From CAWBRT01 sp050015355 (GTDB taxonomy: Bacteria; Acidobacteriota; Terriglobia; Terriglobales; Acidobacteriaceae): DNA of 26,038 bases. The notes below the pieces were generated by a model. The model did no database searches, was not told the DNA's origin, and worked only from the letters and a program-made list of their open reading frames with translations. A program made the position numbers and the translations under genes. Of this stretch, positions 13,478 to 22,173 are shown piece after piece. The stretch covers positions 1 through 26,038 of the forward strand of contig JBEKBO010000063.1 of the NCBI GenBank assembly GCA_050015355.1, in the 5' to 3' direction. Position 1 is the first letter of the stretch; each line of letters begins with the position of its first letter.

Positions 13478-14959
13478 ATGCAGGTTATTTCATCGGAAGA
13501 CATCCTTGAGCGAGTTCGGAGCGAGAATCCCTGGTGGGAAAGCGATCGCGCCACCAGTGAAGCCCATCGGAAGATGAAGCGCCGCCCGTACTTTGATCTC
13601 TTCTACCCGTTGCTGACGCAGTCGGTGCGCCGGGCCATCGTTTTGATGGGACCTAGGCGCGTCGGCAAGACAGTGATGATTTATCACGCAGTCCAAAAGC
13701 TCATCGACGATGGCATTCCACCTCAAGCAATTTGCTATTTTTCCGTGGATCACCCCATCTACAACGGACTCAGCCTGGAAAAGCTGCTTGAATATTATGG
13801 ACAGGCTAGTGGGGTGAATTACAAATTAGACGATGTTTTTGTCTTCTTTGATGAGATCCAATACCTGCGCAATTGGGAGATTCATCTCAAATCTGCGGTT
13901 GATACCTACTCTAAAATCAAATTCATAGCCTCCAGCTCTGCTGCTGCGGCATTGCGGCTGAAGAGTACAGAATCAGGAGCCGGACGTTTTACCGATTTTT
14001 TGCTCCCCCCTCTTACTTTTCACGAGTACTTGTATCTTTTGGATAAGACAAACCTCGTTGAAGAGCTGCCACCGAAGGAGCACCGTAAAGGCGAGACCAC
14101 ATTTTTCGAAACGAAGAACATTGAAGAACTGAATGAACGATTCATTTCCTACCTGAATTTTGGAGGCTATCCAGAAGTGATCCTGTCTCCTACTATTCAG
14201 GCTGATCCAGCCCGGTTCATAAAGAGCGACATTATAGATAAAGTGCTGTTACGGGATTTGCCCAGCCTCTATGGTATTAGCGAGATTCAAGAGCTAAATT
14301 ACCTGTTCACGACGTTGGCTTTCAATACCGCGAATGAGATTTCTCTCGGGGAATTATCGGTAAACTCTGGCGTGGCAAAGAATACAATCAAAAGATATAT
14401 CGAGTATCTTGAAGCCGCATTTTTGATAAAGATTGTGCACCGCGTAGACCATAATGCAAAGAGATTCCGCAGGGCCAATTTTTTCAAGATTTACCTGACG
14501 AATCCCTCGATGCGCGCCGCCCTTCTCTCGCCGATAAAGAAAGATGATAGCGCGGTCGGATCACTCACCGAGACAGCAGTTTTTTCTCAGTGGTTCCATA
14601 GCACTAATGTAAATCTCTATTACGCCCGATGGCAAGACGGCGAAGTGGACATCGTAAACCTAAATCAGCAAAGGCAAAAGCCGCTATGGGCGGTCGAAGT
14701 GAAATGGTCGGATCGTTACTGTGACCATCCCGACGAGTTGAAAAGCCTCGTTAGTTTTTGTAACGCCAATGGTCTAAAAAACACTTTGGTTACCTCGATG
14801 ACGCGGAATATTTTTTGTGAGCAAGATGGTGTGAAAATAGAATTTGTCCCCGCGAGTCTGTACTGCTATACGGTTGGACACAACTTAGTCCGTCGCAAGT
14901 TCCAGGACGAGCCGCTGCGAGCGAAAATTGCCTCAGATGAGGCGGAGTCCGAGGGGTGA
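13478..14959 (+). CDS. AAA ATPase with DUF4143 C-terminal domain
   Basis: A 493-residue ATPase of the AAA_14/DUF4143 type; function in this family is generally unknown. Walker A is GPRRVGKT at 58-65, Walker B FVFFDE at 121-126 followed by IQYL, a sensor-like IASSSAA at 150-156 and Arg170 in SGAGRF. A winged-helix segment fits about 288-325 (ELSVNSGVAKNTIKRYIEYL). The C-terminus (about 360-445) has Glu365, Asp391 (DGEVDIV) and Glu407-Val-Lys409, the arrangement of a PD-(D/E)XK nuclease fold. The coding sequence is visibly AT-richer than the flanking operons, has its own promoter within a dyad, and stands alone, all suggesting horizontal transfer. A self-contained mobile or defence-related role is possible but not shown. 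Confidence 0.85.
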   Translation: MQVISSEDILERVRSENPWWESDRATSEAHRKMKRRPYFDLFYPLLTQSVRRAIVLMGPRRVGKTVMIYHAVQKLIDDGIPPQAICYFSVDHPIYNGLSLEKLLEYYGQASGVNYKLDDVFVFFDEIQYLRNWEIHLKSAVDTYSKIKFIASSSAAAALRLKSTESGAGRFTDFLLPPLTFHEYLYLLDKTNLVEELPPKEHRKGETTFFETKNIEELNERFISYLNFGGYPEVILSPTIQADPARFIKSDIIDKVLLRDLPSLYGISEIQELNYLFTTLAFNTANEISLGELSVNSGVAKNTIKRYIEYLEAAFLIKIVHRVDHNAKRFRRANFFKIYLTNPSMRAALLSPIKKDDSAVGSLTETAVFSQWFHSTNVNLYYARWQDGEVDIVNLNQQRQKPLWAVEVKWSDRYCDHPDELKSLVSFCNANGLKNTLVTSMTRNIFCEQDGVKIEFVPASLYCYTVGHNLVRRKFQDEPLRAKIASDEAESEG

Positions 14960-15016
14960 TTCCATGTTCGCGGCCGCGCTGCGGATGGCAAAATTGCCGA
15001 TGGTTGTGCTTCCGCC

Positions 15017-15406
15017 TCACCCAAGCGAGGAGCCAACCAGGCTGAACAGCAGTACGGCGAGCACGAACAAGGTAATGCAAACGTAGAGCTTGTCTTTTTC
15101 AAACGCGAATGCCACGGCCGAAAAGACGACTCGCGCCACAGGCGTGGCGATCAGCAGCAGTACTCCCAGTTGAATGATGGCGCGCCCGCGGAATTGGCGG
15201 CAGCCGGCAAGGATGCCTTCGACGGTACTGAGCTGGACGGTTTCGCCATGGAAGCTCTTGTAATCGGGCAGTGGCGCTCCCCCATTCCGAATCAGGTAGA
15301 TGACCGCCCCGAAGAACACGACGGCGCCAGCGATCATAACTCCCAGCCGAAGCAGGATGCCAATAATCAATTCCATCCGCCGGTCGCCCCACTCGTGTAC
15401 GTTCAT
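15017..15406 (-). CDS. DUF1634 membrane protein
   Basis: A 129-residue membrane protein of the DUF1634 family. Three hydrophobic segments are visible: IIGILLRLGVMIAGAVVFFG, IIQLGVLLLIATPVARVVF and YVCITLFVLAVLLFSLVG. The conserved middle FHGETVQLSTVEGILAG region is outside the membrane spans. Its ATG at 15406 overlaps the stop of the TSUP gene by 4 bp. DUF1634 genes commonly lie beside TSUP genes, so it is probably an accessory subunit of that transporter. A second in-frame ATG (15376) is possible. Confidence 0.88.
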   Translation of the reverse strand: MNVHEWGDRRMELIIGILLRLGVMIAGAVVFFGAVIYLIRNGGAPLPDYKSFHGETVQLSTVEGILAGCRQFRGRAIIQLGVLLLIATPVARVVFSAVAFAFEKDKLYVCITLFVLAVLLFSLVGSSLG

Positions 15407-16239
15407 AATGTTCCTCTGATTCCGTTGATGATCATTTCAATCCCAAGCGCGACGATCACCAAGCTGAAAACAAGACGCAGCGATTTTGTTTTCGCTTTTA
15501 CCAGGAGCTTCGCCCCGGTGAGCGAACCGGCAAGCACCCCCAGCATCACCGGCATCGCCAATCCGGGATCGATATAGCCGCGGCTGAGATACAGCCCCGC
15601 GCTTGCCGCCGCCGTCACGCCGATCATGAAGTTGCTGGTGGTGGTCGAAACCTTGAACGGGATGCGCATGGCCTGATCCATGGCAAGCACCTTCACGGCG
15701 CCCGAGCCAATACCGAGCAAGCCCGACAGCGTGCCCGCCGTAAACATAAGGCTGAATCCAGCCGGCACATTGCACACGCAGTACGACCGTGGCCCATTGG
15801 GGGTCGGATAGCTTCCGCTCAAGCGTAGTTTTTCCGACAGCGAGCCGCATTCCTCCGCCGTCGGTTGCTCGCGTTGTTTCCTGCTGGAGAGATAAGCCGA
15901 GACAAGCAGCACCACGCCAAAGATCACCGCGATTGCCCGGGCGGATACCATGGTGGCGATCATGGCGCCGAGAATCGCACCCACGGTGGTCGCAATCTCC
16001 AGGAACATACCGATGCGAATGTTGGAGTAGCCTTCACGAACGTAAGCGGCTGCCGCACCGGAAGAGGTGGCGATCACCGAGATGAGCGAGGCGCCAATCG
16101 CATAACGAATGTCTACCCCAAAGGCCATTGTGAGCAGAGGGACGAGAACAACTCCGCCGCCCAAGCCGGTCAGAGCTCCCACCAATCCAGCCATAAAAGA
16201 CGACACAGCGACCAGCACTGTGAAAACAAGAATCGTCAT
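15403..16239 (-). CDS. TSUP (TauE/SafE-like) anion exporter
   Basis: A 278-residue membrane transporter of the TSUP family, whose members export sulfite, sulfoacetate or related organic anions. The two inverted halves are visible: MAGLVGALTGLGGGVVLVPLL near the N-terminus with GASLISVIATSSGAAAAYV, and SGLLGIGSGAVKVLAM with STTTSNFMIGVTAAASAG in the second half. A hydrophilic Glu/Pro/Cys loop (about 105-155) separates them. The start ATG at 16239 begins the first membrane helix; an upstream in-frame extension to 16362 lacks family similarity. A 12-bp palindrome lies 2 bp upstream. Forms an operon with DUF1634; substrate unknown. Confidence 0.9.
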   Translation of the reverse strand: MTILVFTVLVAVSSFMAGLVGALTGLGGGVVLVPLLTMAFGVDIRYAIGASLISVIATSSGAAAAYVREGYSNIRIGMFLEIATTVGAILGAMIATMVSARAIAVIFGVVLLVSAYLSSRKQREQPTAEECGSLSEKLRLSGSYPTPNGPRSYCVCNVPAGFSLMFTAGTLSGLLGIGSGAVKVLAMDQAMRIPFKVSTTTSNFMIGVTAAASAGLYLSRGYIDPGLAMPVMLGVLAGSLTGAKLLVKAKTKSLRLVFSLVIVALGIEMIINGIRGTL

Positions 16240-16614
16240 TTGGTTTCGAAACCTTCGCCGCCTCGCGACAAGTGCAGACAAGTGAAAGAGAATTATAGCG
16301 TTCCGTGATGTTGGCGTGGAGAGCGGAGCATTTCCGAGACTGATATAACCTGAATCATCCACCGCCGAACCGCCCCGACTCTATACGGGCACGGCTGTTG
16401 CGGTTGTGCTGAAGGCGGCCTCTCCTTTCGTGGAGCCGTTCCGCTGCTTGTGACTTTCGTAACTCTCGCACTTAGCTTTTTTCGGCATACTCATCCGAAA
16501 CTGCCAAAGACTCTCAGTGTTTGACTCTGCGAGGGCTTTACCAGAAGTTTACAGGAACTTTACTTTCCGGGCCCCACGCCAAACTGACGAACAAAATTGA
16601 GAGGGCAACGGACT
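16240..16614. other. Divergent intergenic region
   Basis: No gene. It should hold promoters for the minus-strand TSUP pair and the plus-strand DUF4382 gene. The only structured item seen is the palindrome at 16242-16253. Confidence 0.5.
16242..16253. promoter_or_regulatory. Perfect 12-bp palindrome at the TSUP start
   Basis: GGTTTCGAAACC, ending 2 bp before the TSUP ATG on the minus strand and overlapping the ribosome-binding region. Candidate repressor site; no direct proof. Confidence 0.4.
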
Positions 16615-18531
16615 ATGAGGCGGTCGACCATTTTCTTGCTATGTACAATGTTGTCGGTATTGCTGCTGCTGATGGCATGCAGCGGAAGTTCCAGCACTGT
16701 CACATCTTCACAATCGGGCACTGTGAACCTGATGGTGAGCGACGCCTCGACAGAAGATTGGGCAGTCATCGGCGTGAAGGTGCTGAGCATTACCCTGACC
16801 CCGCAGGGCGGTGGGAGTCCGGTAACGGTCTATACTGCTCCGACGCCGGCGCCCATCGTCAATCTGGTGCAGTTGGATCAGGTCTCAGAGATACTTGGCA
16901 ATGCGTCGATACCGGCGGGGGCCTACACCAGTGCCACCCTTACCATCAGCACCAATTCCAGCGACGTTGTCCTGACTCCTTCGAACAATCCGGAAACGGG
17001 ATTCGCCGGTACGGCCGGAGTGCAGATTCCGTCAGGCCAAATCCAGGTGCAACCCAAGGGCAGCACGACCGTGAACGTGCCCGTGAACTTTGTTTCACCA
17101 CTCGTGATTACGGGCGGCCAGAGCAGCGCCCTGGATCTCGAGTTTGACCTTTCTCATCCCGCGTTCATCGTCTCTTATACGCCTGTGAGCGGAACCATCC
17201 TTTGGTCCGTGAACTTCAACCCCGCGCTGCGCCATCATCCGATCCGCGACATCACCAGCTTGGTGCTGCGCCACATGTACGGAAGCTTCACCTCGGTGTC
17301 GTCCGACAACTCGTCCATCACCATTACGAAGGTTTATCCGACTGAACCGGTGGTCTCGCCGGAAACCGCCGTCGCGACCGACCAGAGTTTGCAGATTCTA
17401 GCCGACAACAGCTCAAATGGAACCTACTTCTACGACCTCGATGCCAAGACCAGCATCGTGATCAAGGACTTCTCAACTGTGGCAGCGGGTCTGAAGAACA
17501 GGTATGTCCGGGTCGCTGCGCGCTATCAGCAAAACGGCACGCTGGTGGCGACGCGCATCTGGGCCGGCGCAGCCTTCAATACCGTCTGGATCAATCCTGA
17601 AGGCCACGTTCTGAACGTCGATACGACCCACAATACCATCACGGTGGAGAGTGAAACGCCGCAAAATCCGATCACTATGACTGTGGGCCCAAGTACACAG
17701 TTCTTCTTTGGCGGCACACTGATCGGGACGGGGCCGAGCTTTCTGTCTAATTTGGCTCGCGGCTTCAAGGTCGACATCGGTGCGGACCTGACAACGCCCT
17801 CGTTGGCTGATTTCGTCGACATCCAGATCGCCAGGTACGACGGAGCAATCCAAGCGGGTGCGACGACTACGAGCTTCACTTATGTTCGCGACTTCGCCAA
17901 CGTGGCCGATGATTACACGCAAGCTCTAGGGTACATCGCCAACACCACGGCGAACGGACTCGATGGAAGTGGTAATCCCGTTAGCGGCTTCAAGTGGTGG
18001 TATTTCGCTCACCCGACGGGGACGATGGATTCGCTGAATAATAGCTCCAATCCGATACAGGATTTTGTCACCACGGTCGTCGGAACGGTGAACTACGGCG
18101 GCACGCTGGGCACACAGCGGGTGGCGGGCCAGAGCTATGCCAGTTGGGGCACGAACGCGTGGCTGGCTAATTGGACCGTGCTGTTGCCTACGCCGGCGCC
18201 GCTTTCCACGGTGACCACCCCGGCAAGCACGTCAGGCAGTTTAGTGACATTCGGCATGACCCCGGTTGCTCCCGGAAGTTCCGCAGTTACTGTGAACATG
18301 AGCAGCCAGTCACAGAATGCCACGCTGGTCTATCAGGTGGACAGGAAGGGCGGCGTTATCGCCATTACCTCGCAGGATATTACGCAACCGAGCGTGCTCA
18401 ATACCGTCATGGCAAATCTGAACAGCGGCGCTCTTGTAAAGGTATACGGGGTGCCGCAGTTGGCCGATTTGCAGGCGTACGTGCTGTTCTACTACACGTT
18501 TGACACGGCACAGAATGCGCCGTCGAACTAA
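16615..18531 (+). CDS. DUF4382-domain lipoprotein
   Basis: A 638-residue exported protein. The N-terminus is a lipoprotein signal with lipobox Leu-Met-Ala-Cys22. Residues about 35-200 match DUF4382: GTVNLMVSDASTEDWAVIGV, VLSITLTPQGG, NLVQLDQVSEILGNASIPAG and SSALDLEFDLSHPAFI. The rest is beta-rich, Ser/Thr/Asn-rich sequence with several short modules of the type VDTTHNTITVE, resembling DUF5666-like OB-fold repeats. ATG at 16615 follows GAGAGGG by 8 nt. It stands alone with a strong terminator. Function is unknown; an envelope-anchored surface protein is the safest description. DUF4382 proteins of this build are, as I recall, frequent in acidobacteria. Confidence 0.85.
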   Translation: MRRSTIFLLCTMLSVLLLLMACSGSSSTVTSSQSGTVNLMVSDASTEDWAVIGVKVLSITLTPQGGGSPVTVYTAPTPAPIVNLVQLDQVSEILGNASIPAGAYTSATLTISTNSSDVVLTPSNNPETGFAGTAGVQIPSGQIQVQPKGSTTVNVPVNFVSPLVITGGQSSALDLEFDLSHPAFIVSYTPVSGTILWSVNFNPALRHHPIRDITSLVLRHMYGSFTSVSSDNSSITITKVYPTEPVVSPETAVATDQSLQILADNSSNGTYFYDLDAKTSIVIKDFSTVAAGLKNRYVRVAARYQQNGTLVATRIWAGAAFNTVWINPEGHVLNVDTTHNTITVESETPQNPITMTVGPSTQFFFGGTLIGTGPSFLSNLARGFKVDIGADLTTPSLADFVDIQIARYDGAIQAGATTTSFTYVRDFANVADDYTQALGYIANTTANGLDGSGNPVSGFKWWYFAHPTGTMDSLNNSSNPIQDFVTTVVGTVNYGGTLGTQRVAGQSYASWGTNAWLANWTVLLPTPAPLSTVTTPASTSGSLVTFGMTPVAPGSSAVTVNMSSQSQNATLVYQVDRKGGVIAITSQDITQPSVLNTVMANLNSGALVKVYGVPQLADLQAYVLFYYTFDTAQNAPSN

Positions 18532-18949
18532 GGCTTAAGGTTTTTTCGAGATCGCCGCCCTTCGCGGGGCGGCGTTTTTTTGGGGTGCGCAGGCGAAGGT
18601 CGCGTACCACATCCTGATTTTTAGCCAGCGGCTCTGATTTGACTCTTTGATTAACAGCGAACGGCCCTTTAAATGCGTAATGAGGCAGTGTTTTTGCTGG
18701 CTCCGTAAGGTTCTCCATCCGGAGCGGCTCAACCTTCATTCGCAGCCGTTCGATGTCAATAGAGGCACGTCAGATAATCATTTCTTGTCGAAATCGCGGA
18801 GGATTGGTAGGCTGCCGGTAGCAGATGTAAATCTGCATTCCAAACAACAATAACTCCGCTCCGCACCGTGAGGCCAGAAAAAGTCACACAATGCGGGGCT
18901 TTTTTACGTTTGCGCCAGTTACTATGAAGGCAAACGAAAGCAAACATTC
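18532..18949. other. Intergenic region before iaaA
   Basis: Apart from the terminator at 18553-18581, it holds a small perfect hairpin GCAGAT-GTAA-ATCTGC at 18821-18836. No gene is supported. It should contain the promoter for the iaaA-gsi operon, which I could not place. Confidence 0.5.
18553..18581 (+). terminator. Rho-independent terminator of the DUF4382 gene
   Basis: Perfect 8-bp GC stem CGCCGCCC / GGGCGGCG with a 6-nt TTCGCG loop, followed by seven T. Confidence 0.92.
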
Positions 18950-19921
18950 GTGAGCAAACCCAATCCGATTATCGCCATCCATGGGGGAGCAGGAGCCATT
19001 GCCCGCTCCGAGATAACAGCCGAACAGGAGCGAGACTATCTGGAAGCACTGCATGCTATTGTGCTCGCCGGCCAGAAGTTGCTCGCCGAGGGAGCGAGCG
19101 CGCTCGACACGGTCACGGAGACCGTTTGTCTGTTCGAAGATTGTCCTTTGTTTAACGCGGGCAAGGGAGCCGTCTTTACCGCCGCCGGGACGCACGAATT
19201 AGACGCCTCGCTGATGGATGGCAAGACGCTGGCAGCCGGCGCCGTGGCTTGCGTCCGACGGCTGCCGAATCCGGTGCTGGCGGCGCGGGCCGTCATGGAG
19301 CACAGCGGTCACGTGCTGATGGCGGGCGAGGCCGCCGAAGCGTTCGCGCACGCTCTGGGCTTGCCGCTGGTCGAGCCGGAATACTTCTACACAGAGTTTC
19401 GTTACCGGCAATGGCAGCGCGCCCGCGGCGGCTCCGGTACCCTGCTCGATCACGATGCCCAAACAGATCCGAGGCTGACGCCGCGCGGGTTGGATTCGGG
19501 AAAATATGGCACGGTCGGCGCGGTTGCGCTCGATGCGGAAGGCAATCTGGCCGCGGCCACGTCCACCGGCGGCATGACCAACAAGCGGGAGGGACGGGTT
19601 GGAGATTCTCCGATCATCGGTGCAGGCTGCTACGCAAACAACCGCACCGCAGCCGTCTCCGGGACGGGCATGGGCGAGATGTTCATGCGCGCGGTGGTGG
19701 CTTATGATGTGTCGGCGCAGATGGAGTACGGCGGAAAAACGCTGCAGCAAGCCGCCGAGCACGTGGTGTTTGAGAGGCTGCCGCGCATCGGAGGGCGCGG
19801 GGGATTGATAGCCGTCGATCATCTCGGGAACGTTGCCATGCCGTTCAACACCGAAGGCATGTACAGAGGTTTCGCGCGCGTCGGGCAGACCCCGGAAACA
19901 GCCATCTACGGCAACGAATAA
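18950..19921 (+). CDS. iaaA: Isoaspartyl peptidase / type III L-asparaginase
   Basis: A 323-residue Ntn-hydrolase that removes beta-aspartyl residues from peptides and hydrolyses asparagine. It is made as a precursor that cleaves itself; the nucleophile is Thr188 in GKYGTVGAVA, preceded by Gly187. The small-subunit region keeps TSTGGMTNKREGRVGDSP, IIGAGCYANN and SGTGMGEMFMRAVV, and the N-terminus has IAIHGGAGAI and LFNAGKGAVFT. No signal peptide, so cytoplasmic. The GTG at 18950 is the best start although the Shine-Dalgarno match (GAAGG) is distant. It leads a set in the same order as E. coli iaaA-gsiABCD, suggesting it processes peptides brought in by the transporter. Confidence 0.93.
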   Translation: MSKPNPIIAIHGGAGAIARSEITAEQERDYLEALHAIVLAGQKLLAEGASALDTVTETVCLFEDCPLFNAGKGAVFTAAGTHELDASLMDGKTLAAGAVACVRRLPNPVLAARAVMEHSGHVLMAGEAAEAFAHALGLPLVEPEYFYTEFRYRQWQRARGGSGTLLDHDAQTDPRLTPRGLDSGKYGTVGAVALDAEGNLAAATSTGGMTNKREGRVGDSPIIGAGCYANNRTAAVSGTGMGEMFMRAVVAYDVSAQMEYGGKTLQQAAEHVVFERLPRIGGRGGLIAVDHLGNVAMPFNTEGMYRGFARVGQTPETAIYGNE

Positions 19922-20040
19922 GCGGCACAAAAGCCCAGGAATGGGTGGGACTGATATTATCGCGGTACAAGTGGACCTGTGATAGACATGACACAGAGTT
20001 CATCGCGCGCTTCATCGACGAGGACGCCAGGGGGCCGGGA

Positions 20041-22074
20041 TTGAACAGTGCGGAGACCGCTGCGTCGGCCAGGATTCTCGACGTACAGCAATTGACGGTG
20101 CACTTTACGACCTCGGAACGTAAGGTCGAGGCGGTGCGCAATCTCTGCCTGCACGTTGACCGCGGCGAAACGCTCGCGATTGTTGGTGAATCCGGTTCGG
20201 GCAAGTCGGTCTCGGCTTTGGCCATCATGCGGCTGGTTGAGCACGGCGGCGGGCGCATCATCGGCGGCCAGATGCAATTCCATCGGCGCGACGGCCGCGT
20301 GCTGGACCTGGCACAGGCCACGCAATCCGCCATGCGCGAGCTGCGCGGCGCGGACCTGGCAATGATCTTCCAGGAGCCAATGACGTCGCTGAACCCCGTC
20401 TTTTCCGTCGGCGAACAGATTGCCGAATCGATTCGGCTGCACCAGGGCAAGGACGGGGCGGAAGCGCGTGCGGAGTCCCTGCGCATGCTCGAACTGGTCC
20501 GCATCCCCGAATCGCGGCGAGTGCTTGGCCGCTTTCCGCATCAGCTCTCCGGCGGCATGCGGCAGCGCGTGATGATCGCCATGGCACTCTCCTGCCGGCC
20601 GTCTCTGCTGATCGCGGACGAGCCCACGACGGCGCTGGACGTGACCATCCAGGCACAGATTCTGCAACTCATCCGCGAATTGCAGCGCGAGATGAACATG
20701 GGCGTGATCTTCATCACGCACGATATGGGCGTGGTGGCCGAGATTGCGGACCGCGTGCTGGTGATGTACGCCGGCGAGCGAGTCGAAGAAGGATCGTCGG
20801 ACCAGATCTTCGCCGAACCGCGCCATCCTTATACGCGGTCGCTGCTGTCGGCGGTTCCGCGGTTGGGCGCGATGCGGGGGACAGATGCTCCGGCCAGGTT
20901 TCCGCTGTTGGCGCCGAACGACGCACCGCCGGCGGAATCCGAGATAAACACATCTTCTTCGAGCGCCCGGAGGGCTCCGGACGAAGTCTCCATCGATAAC
21001 CCGACCGGAACTGGTTGCATAAATGCATTATGGAAAAATGAACAATTCCCTCAGGGGCTAAAGCCCGCGCCAATACCGGCTCTGGACGGCGCTAAAGCCG
21101 CGCCCCTTCAAAGAAATATTTATGCAACCAGTTCTGGGCCTGGGCCGCTATTGGCCGTTCGCAAGCTCACCACGCGCTTTGACGTTCGCACCGGCATCTT
21201 CGGCCGGGTAACCAGCCGTGTGCATGCGGTGGAGCAGGTCAGCTTCGATCTCTACGCGGGCGAGACGCTGGCCCTGGTGGGCGAGTCCGGATGCGGCAAG
21301 TCAACCACCGGAAGATCACTGCTCAGACTGGTTGACATTGCCGGCGGGGAAATCGAGTTCGACGGCCGTGACATCACGCAGCTCTCCGGCAAACGGTTGC
21401 AGGTGCTGCGCCGGAACATTCAGGTTGTCTTCCAGGACCCGTATGCTTCCCTCGATCCGCGGCTTACGGTTGGCTACACGATTATGGAGCCACTGCTGGT
21501 GCATCGCGTGGCAACCAGGGATGAAGCGGAGCGCCGGGTGGCGTGGCTGCTGGAGCGCGTCGGACTGCTGCCGGAGCACGCGCAACGCTACCCGCATGAA
21601 TTTTCGGGCGGACAGCGGCAGCGCATCGCGATTGCGCGCGCACTGGCGCTGAATCCGAAGATCGTTATTGCCGACGAGTCGGTCTCGGCGCTCGACGTTT
21701 CGATCCGGGCGCAGATTATCAACCTGCTGCTCGATCTTCAGCGCGATCTTGGCATTTCGTTTTTGTTCATCTCGCACGACATGGCGGTGGTGGAACGGGT
21801 GAGCCATCGCGTGGCAGTGATGTACCTGGGGCAAATCGTCGAAATCGGCCCGCGCCGCGCGATCTTTGAAGATCCGCGACATGCCTACACGCGGGCACTG
21901 CTCTCCGCCGTGCCGATTGCCGATCCGGCGCGGCGTCATTTGCCGCGATCCTTGCTGGCAGACGAAATGCCCAGTCCGATTCGGGCCGTCGGCGACGAAC
22001 CGGAGGTTCAGCCCCTGAAGCAGGTGAGCCCCGGACATTTTGTCGCCACTCACAGAATTAGCGGTATGTATTAG
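20041..22074 (+). CDS. gsiA: Fused dual ABC ATPase, GsiA-like
   Basis: About 677 residues: two peptide-type ABC ATPases in one chain, powering glutathione/peptide import. First half: Walker A GESGSGKS at 49-56, FQEPMTSLNPVF, signature LSGGM, Walker B LLIADEPTTALDV. Second half: GESGCGKST, FQDPYASLDPR, signature FSGGQ, IVIADESVSALDV, and the C-terminal oligopeptide-family HAYTRALLSAVP. E. coli GsiA, recalled at 623 residues, aligns throughout; the extra length sits in the interdomain linker, where a palindromic element is translated in frame (residues about 323-365). The start is uncertain: TTG 20041 with AGGGGG upstream fits the family, while a GTG at 19945 is in frame but adds 32 unconserved residues. 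Confidence 0.9.
   Translation: MNSAETAASARILDVQQLTVHFTTSERKVEAVRNLCLHVDRGETLAIVGESGSGKSVSALAIMRLVEHGGGRIIGGQMQFHRRDGRVLDLAQATQSAMRELRGADLAMIFQEPMTSLNPVFSVGEQIAESIRLHQGKDGAEARAESLRMLELVRIPESRRVLGRFPHQLSGGMRQRVMIAMALSCRPSLLIADEPTTALDVTIQAQILQLIRELQREMNMGVIFITHDMGVVAEIADRVLVMYAGERVEEGSSDQIFAEPRHPYTRSLLSAVPRLGAMRGTDAPARFPLLAPNDAPPAESEINTSSSSARRAPDEVSIDNPTGTGCINALWKNEQFPQGLKPAPIPALDGAKAAPLQRNIYATSSGPGPLLAVRKLTTRFDVRTGIFGRVTSRVHAVEQVSFDLYAGETLALVGESGCGKSTTGRSLLRLVDIAGGEIEFDGRDITQLSGKRLQVLRRNIQVVFQDPYASLDPRLTVGYTIMEPLLVHRVATRDEAERRVAWLLERVGLLPEHAQRYPHEFSGGQRQRIAIARALALNPKIVIADESVSALDVSIRAQIINLLLDLQRDLGISFLFISHDMAVVERVSHRVAVMYLGQIVEIGPRRAIFEDPRHAYTRALLSAVPIADPARRHLPRSLLADEMPSPIRAVGDEPEVQPLKQVSPGHFVATHRISGMY
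21008..21134. repeat. 127-bp palindromic element inside gsiA linker
   Basis: Bounded by 17-bp perfect inverted repeats, GAACTGGTTGCATAAAT (21008-21024) and its complement (21118-21134). Inside are AGGGGC and GCCCCT, GCGCC and GGCGC, and two copies of GCTAAAGCC, giving a second nested imperfect hairpin. The whole element is read through without a stop in the gsiA frame. It accounts for the extra linker residues compared with E. coli GsiA. It looks like a mini inverted-repeat or REP-type element that landed in a tolerant linker; no clear target-site duplication was found. Confidence 0.8.
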
Positions 22075-22079
22075 CGGGT

Positions 22080-22103
22080 CCCCGGCGAGCTCGCTCGTTG
22101 GGG
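22080..22103 (+). repeat. Hairpin between gsiA and gsiB
   Basis: CCCCGGCGAGC and GCTCGTTGGGG form an 11-bp stem including two G-T pairs, starting 6 bp after the gsiA stop. No T run follows, so it may be an RNA-stabilising or processing structure or a repeat rather than a terminator. Confidence 0.5.
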
Positions 22104-22173
22104 CAATTCGTGCAGTTACCCCCAACGGCGGCAACTGGTGCCTCTGCCGGGGATCTCGATAAGGAGACGACAG

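Noticed and set aside
19945..20040. In-frame 32-residue N-terminal extension of GsiA from GTG 19945
   Set aside because: The extension has no family similarity and no good ribosome-binding site; the TTG at 20041 sits where GsiA homologues begin.
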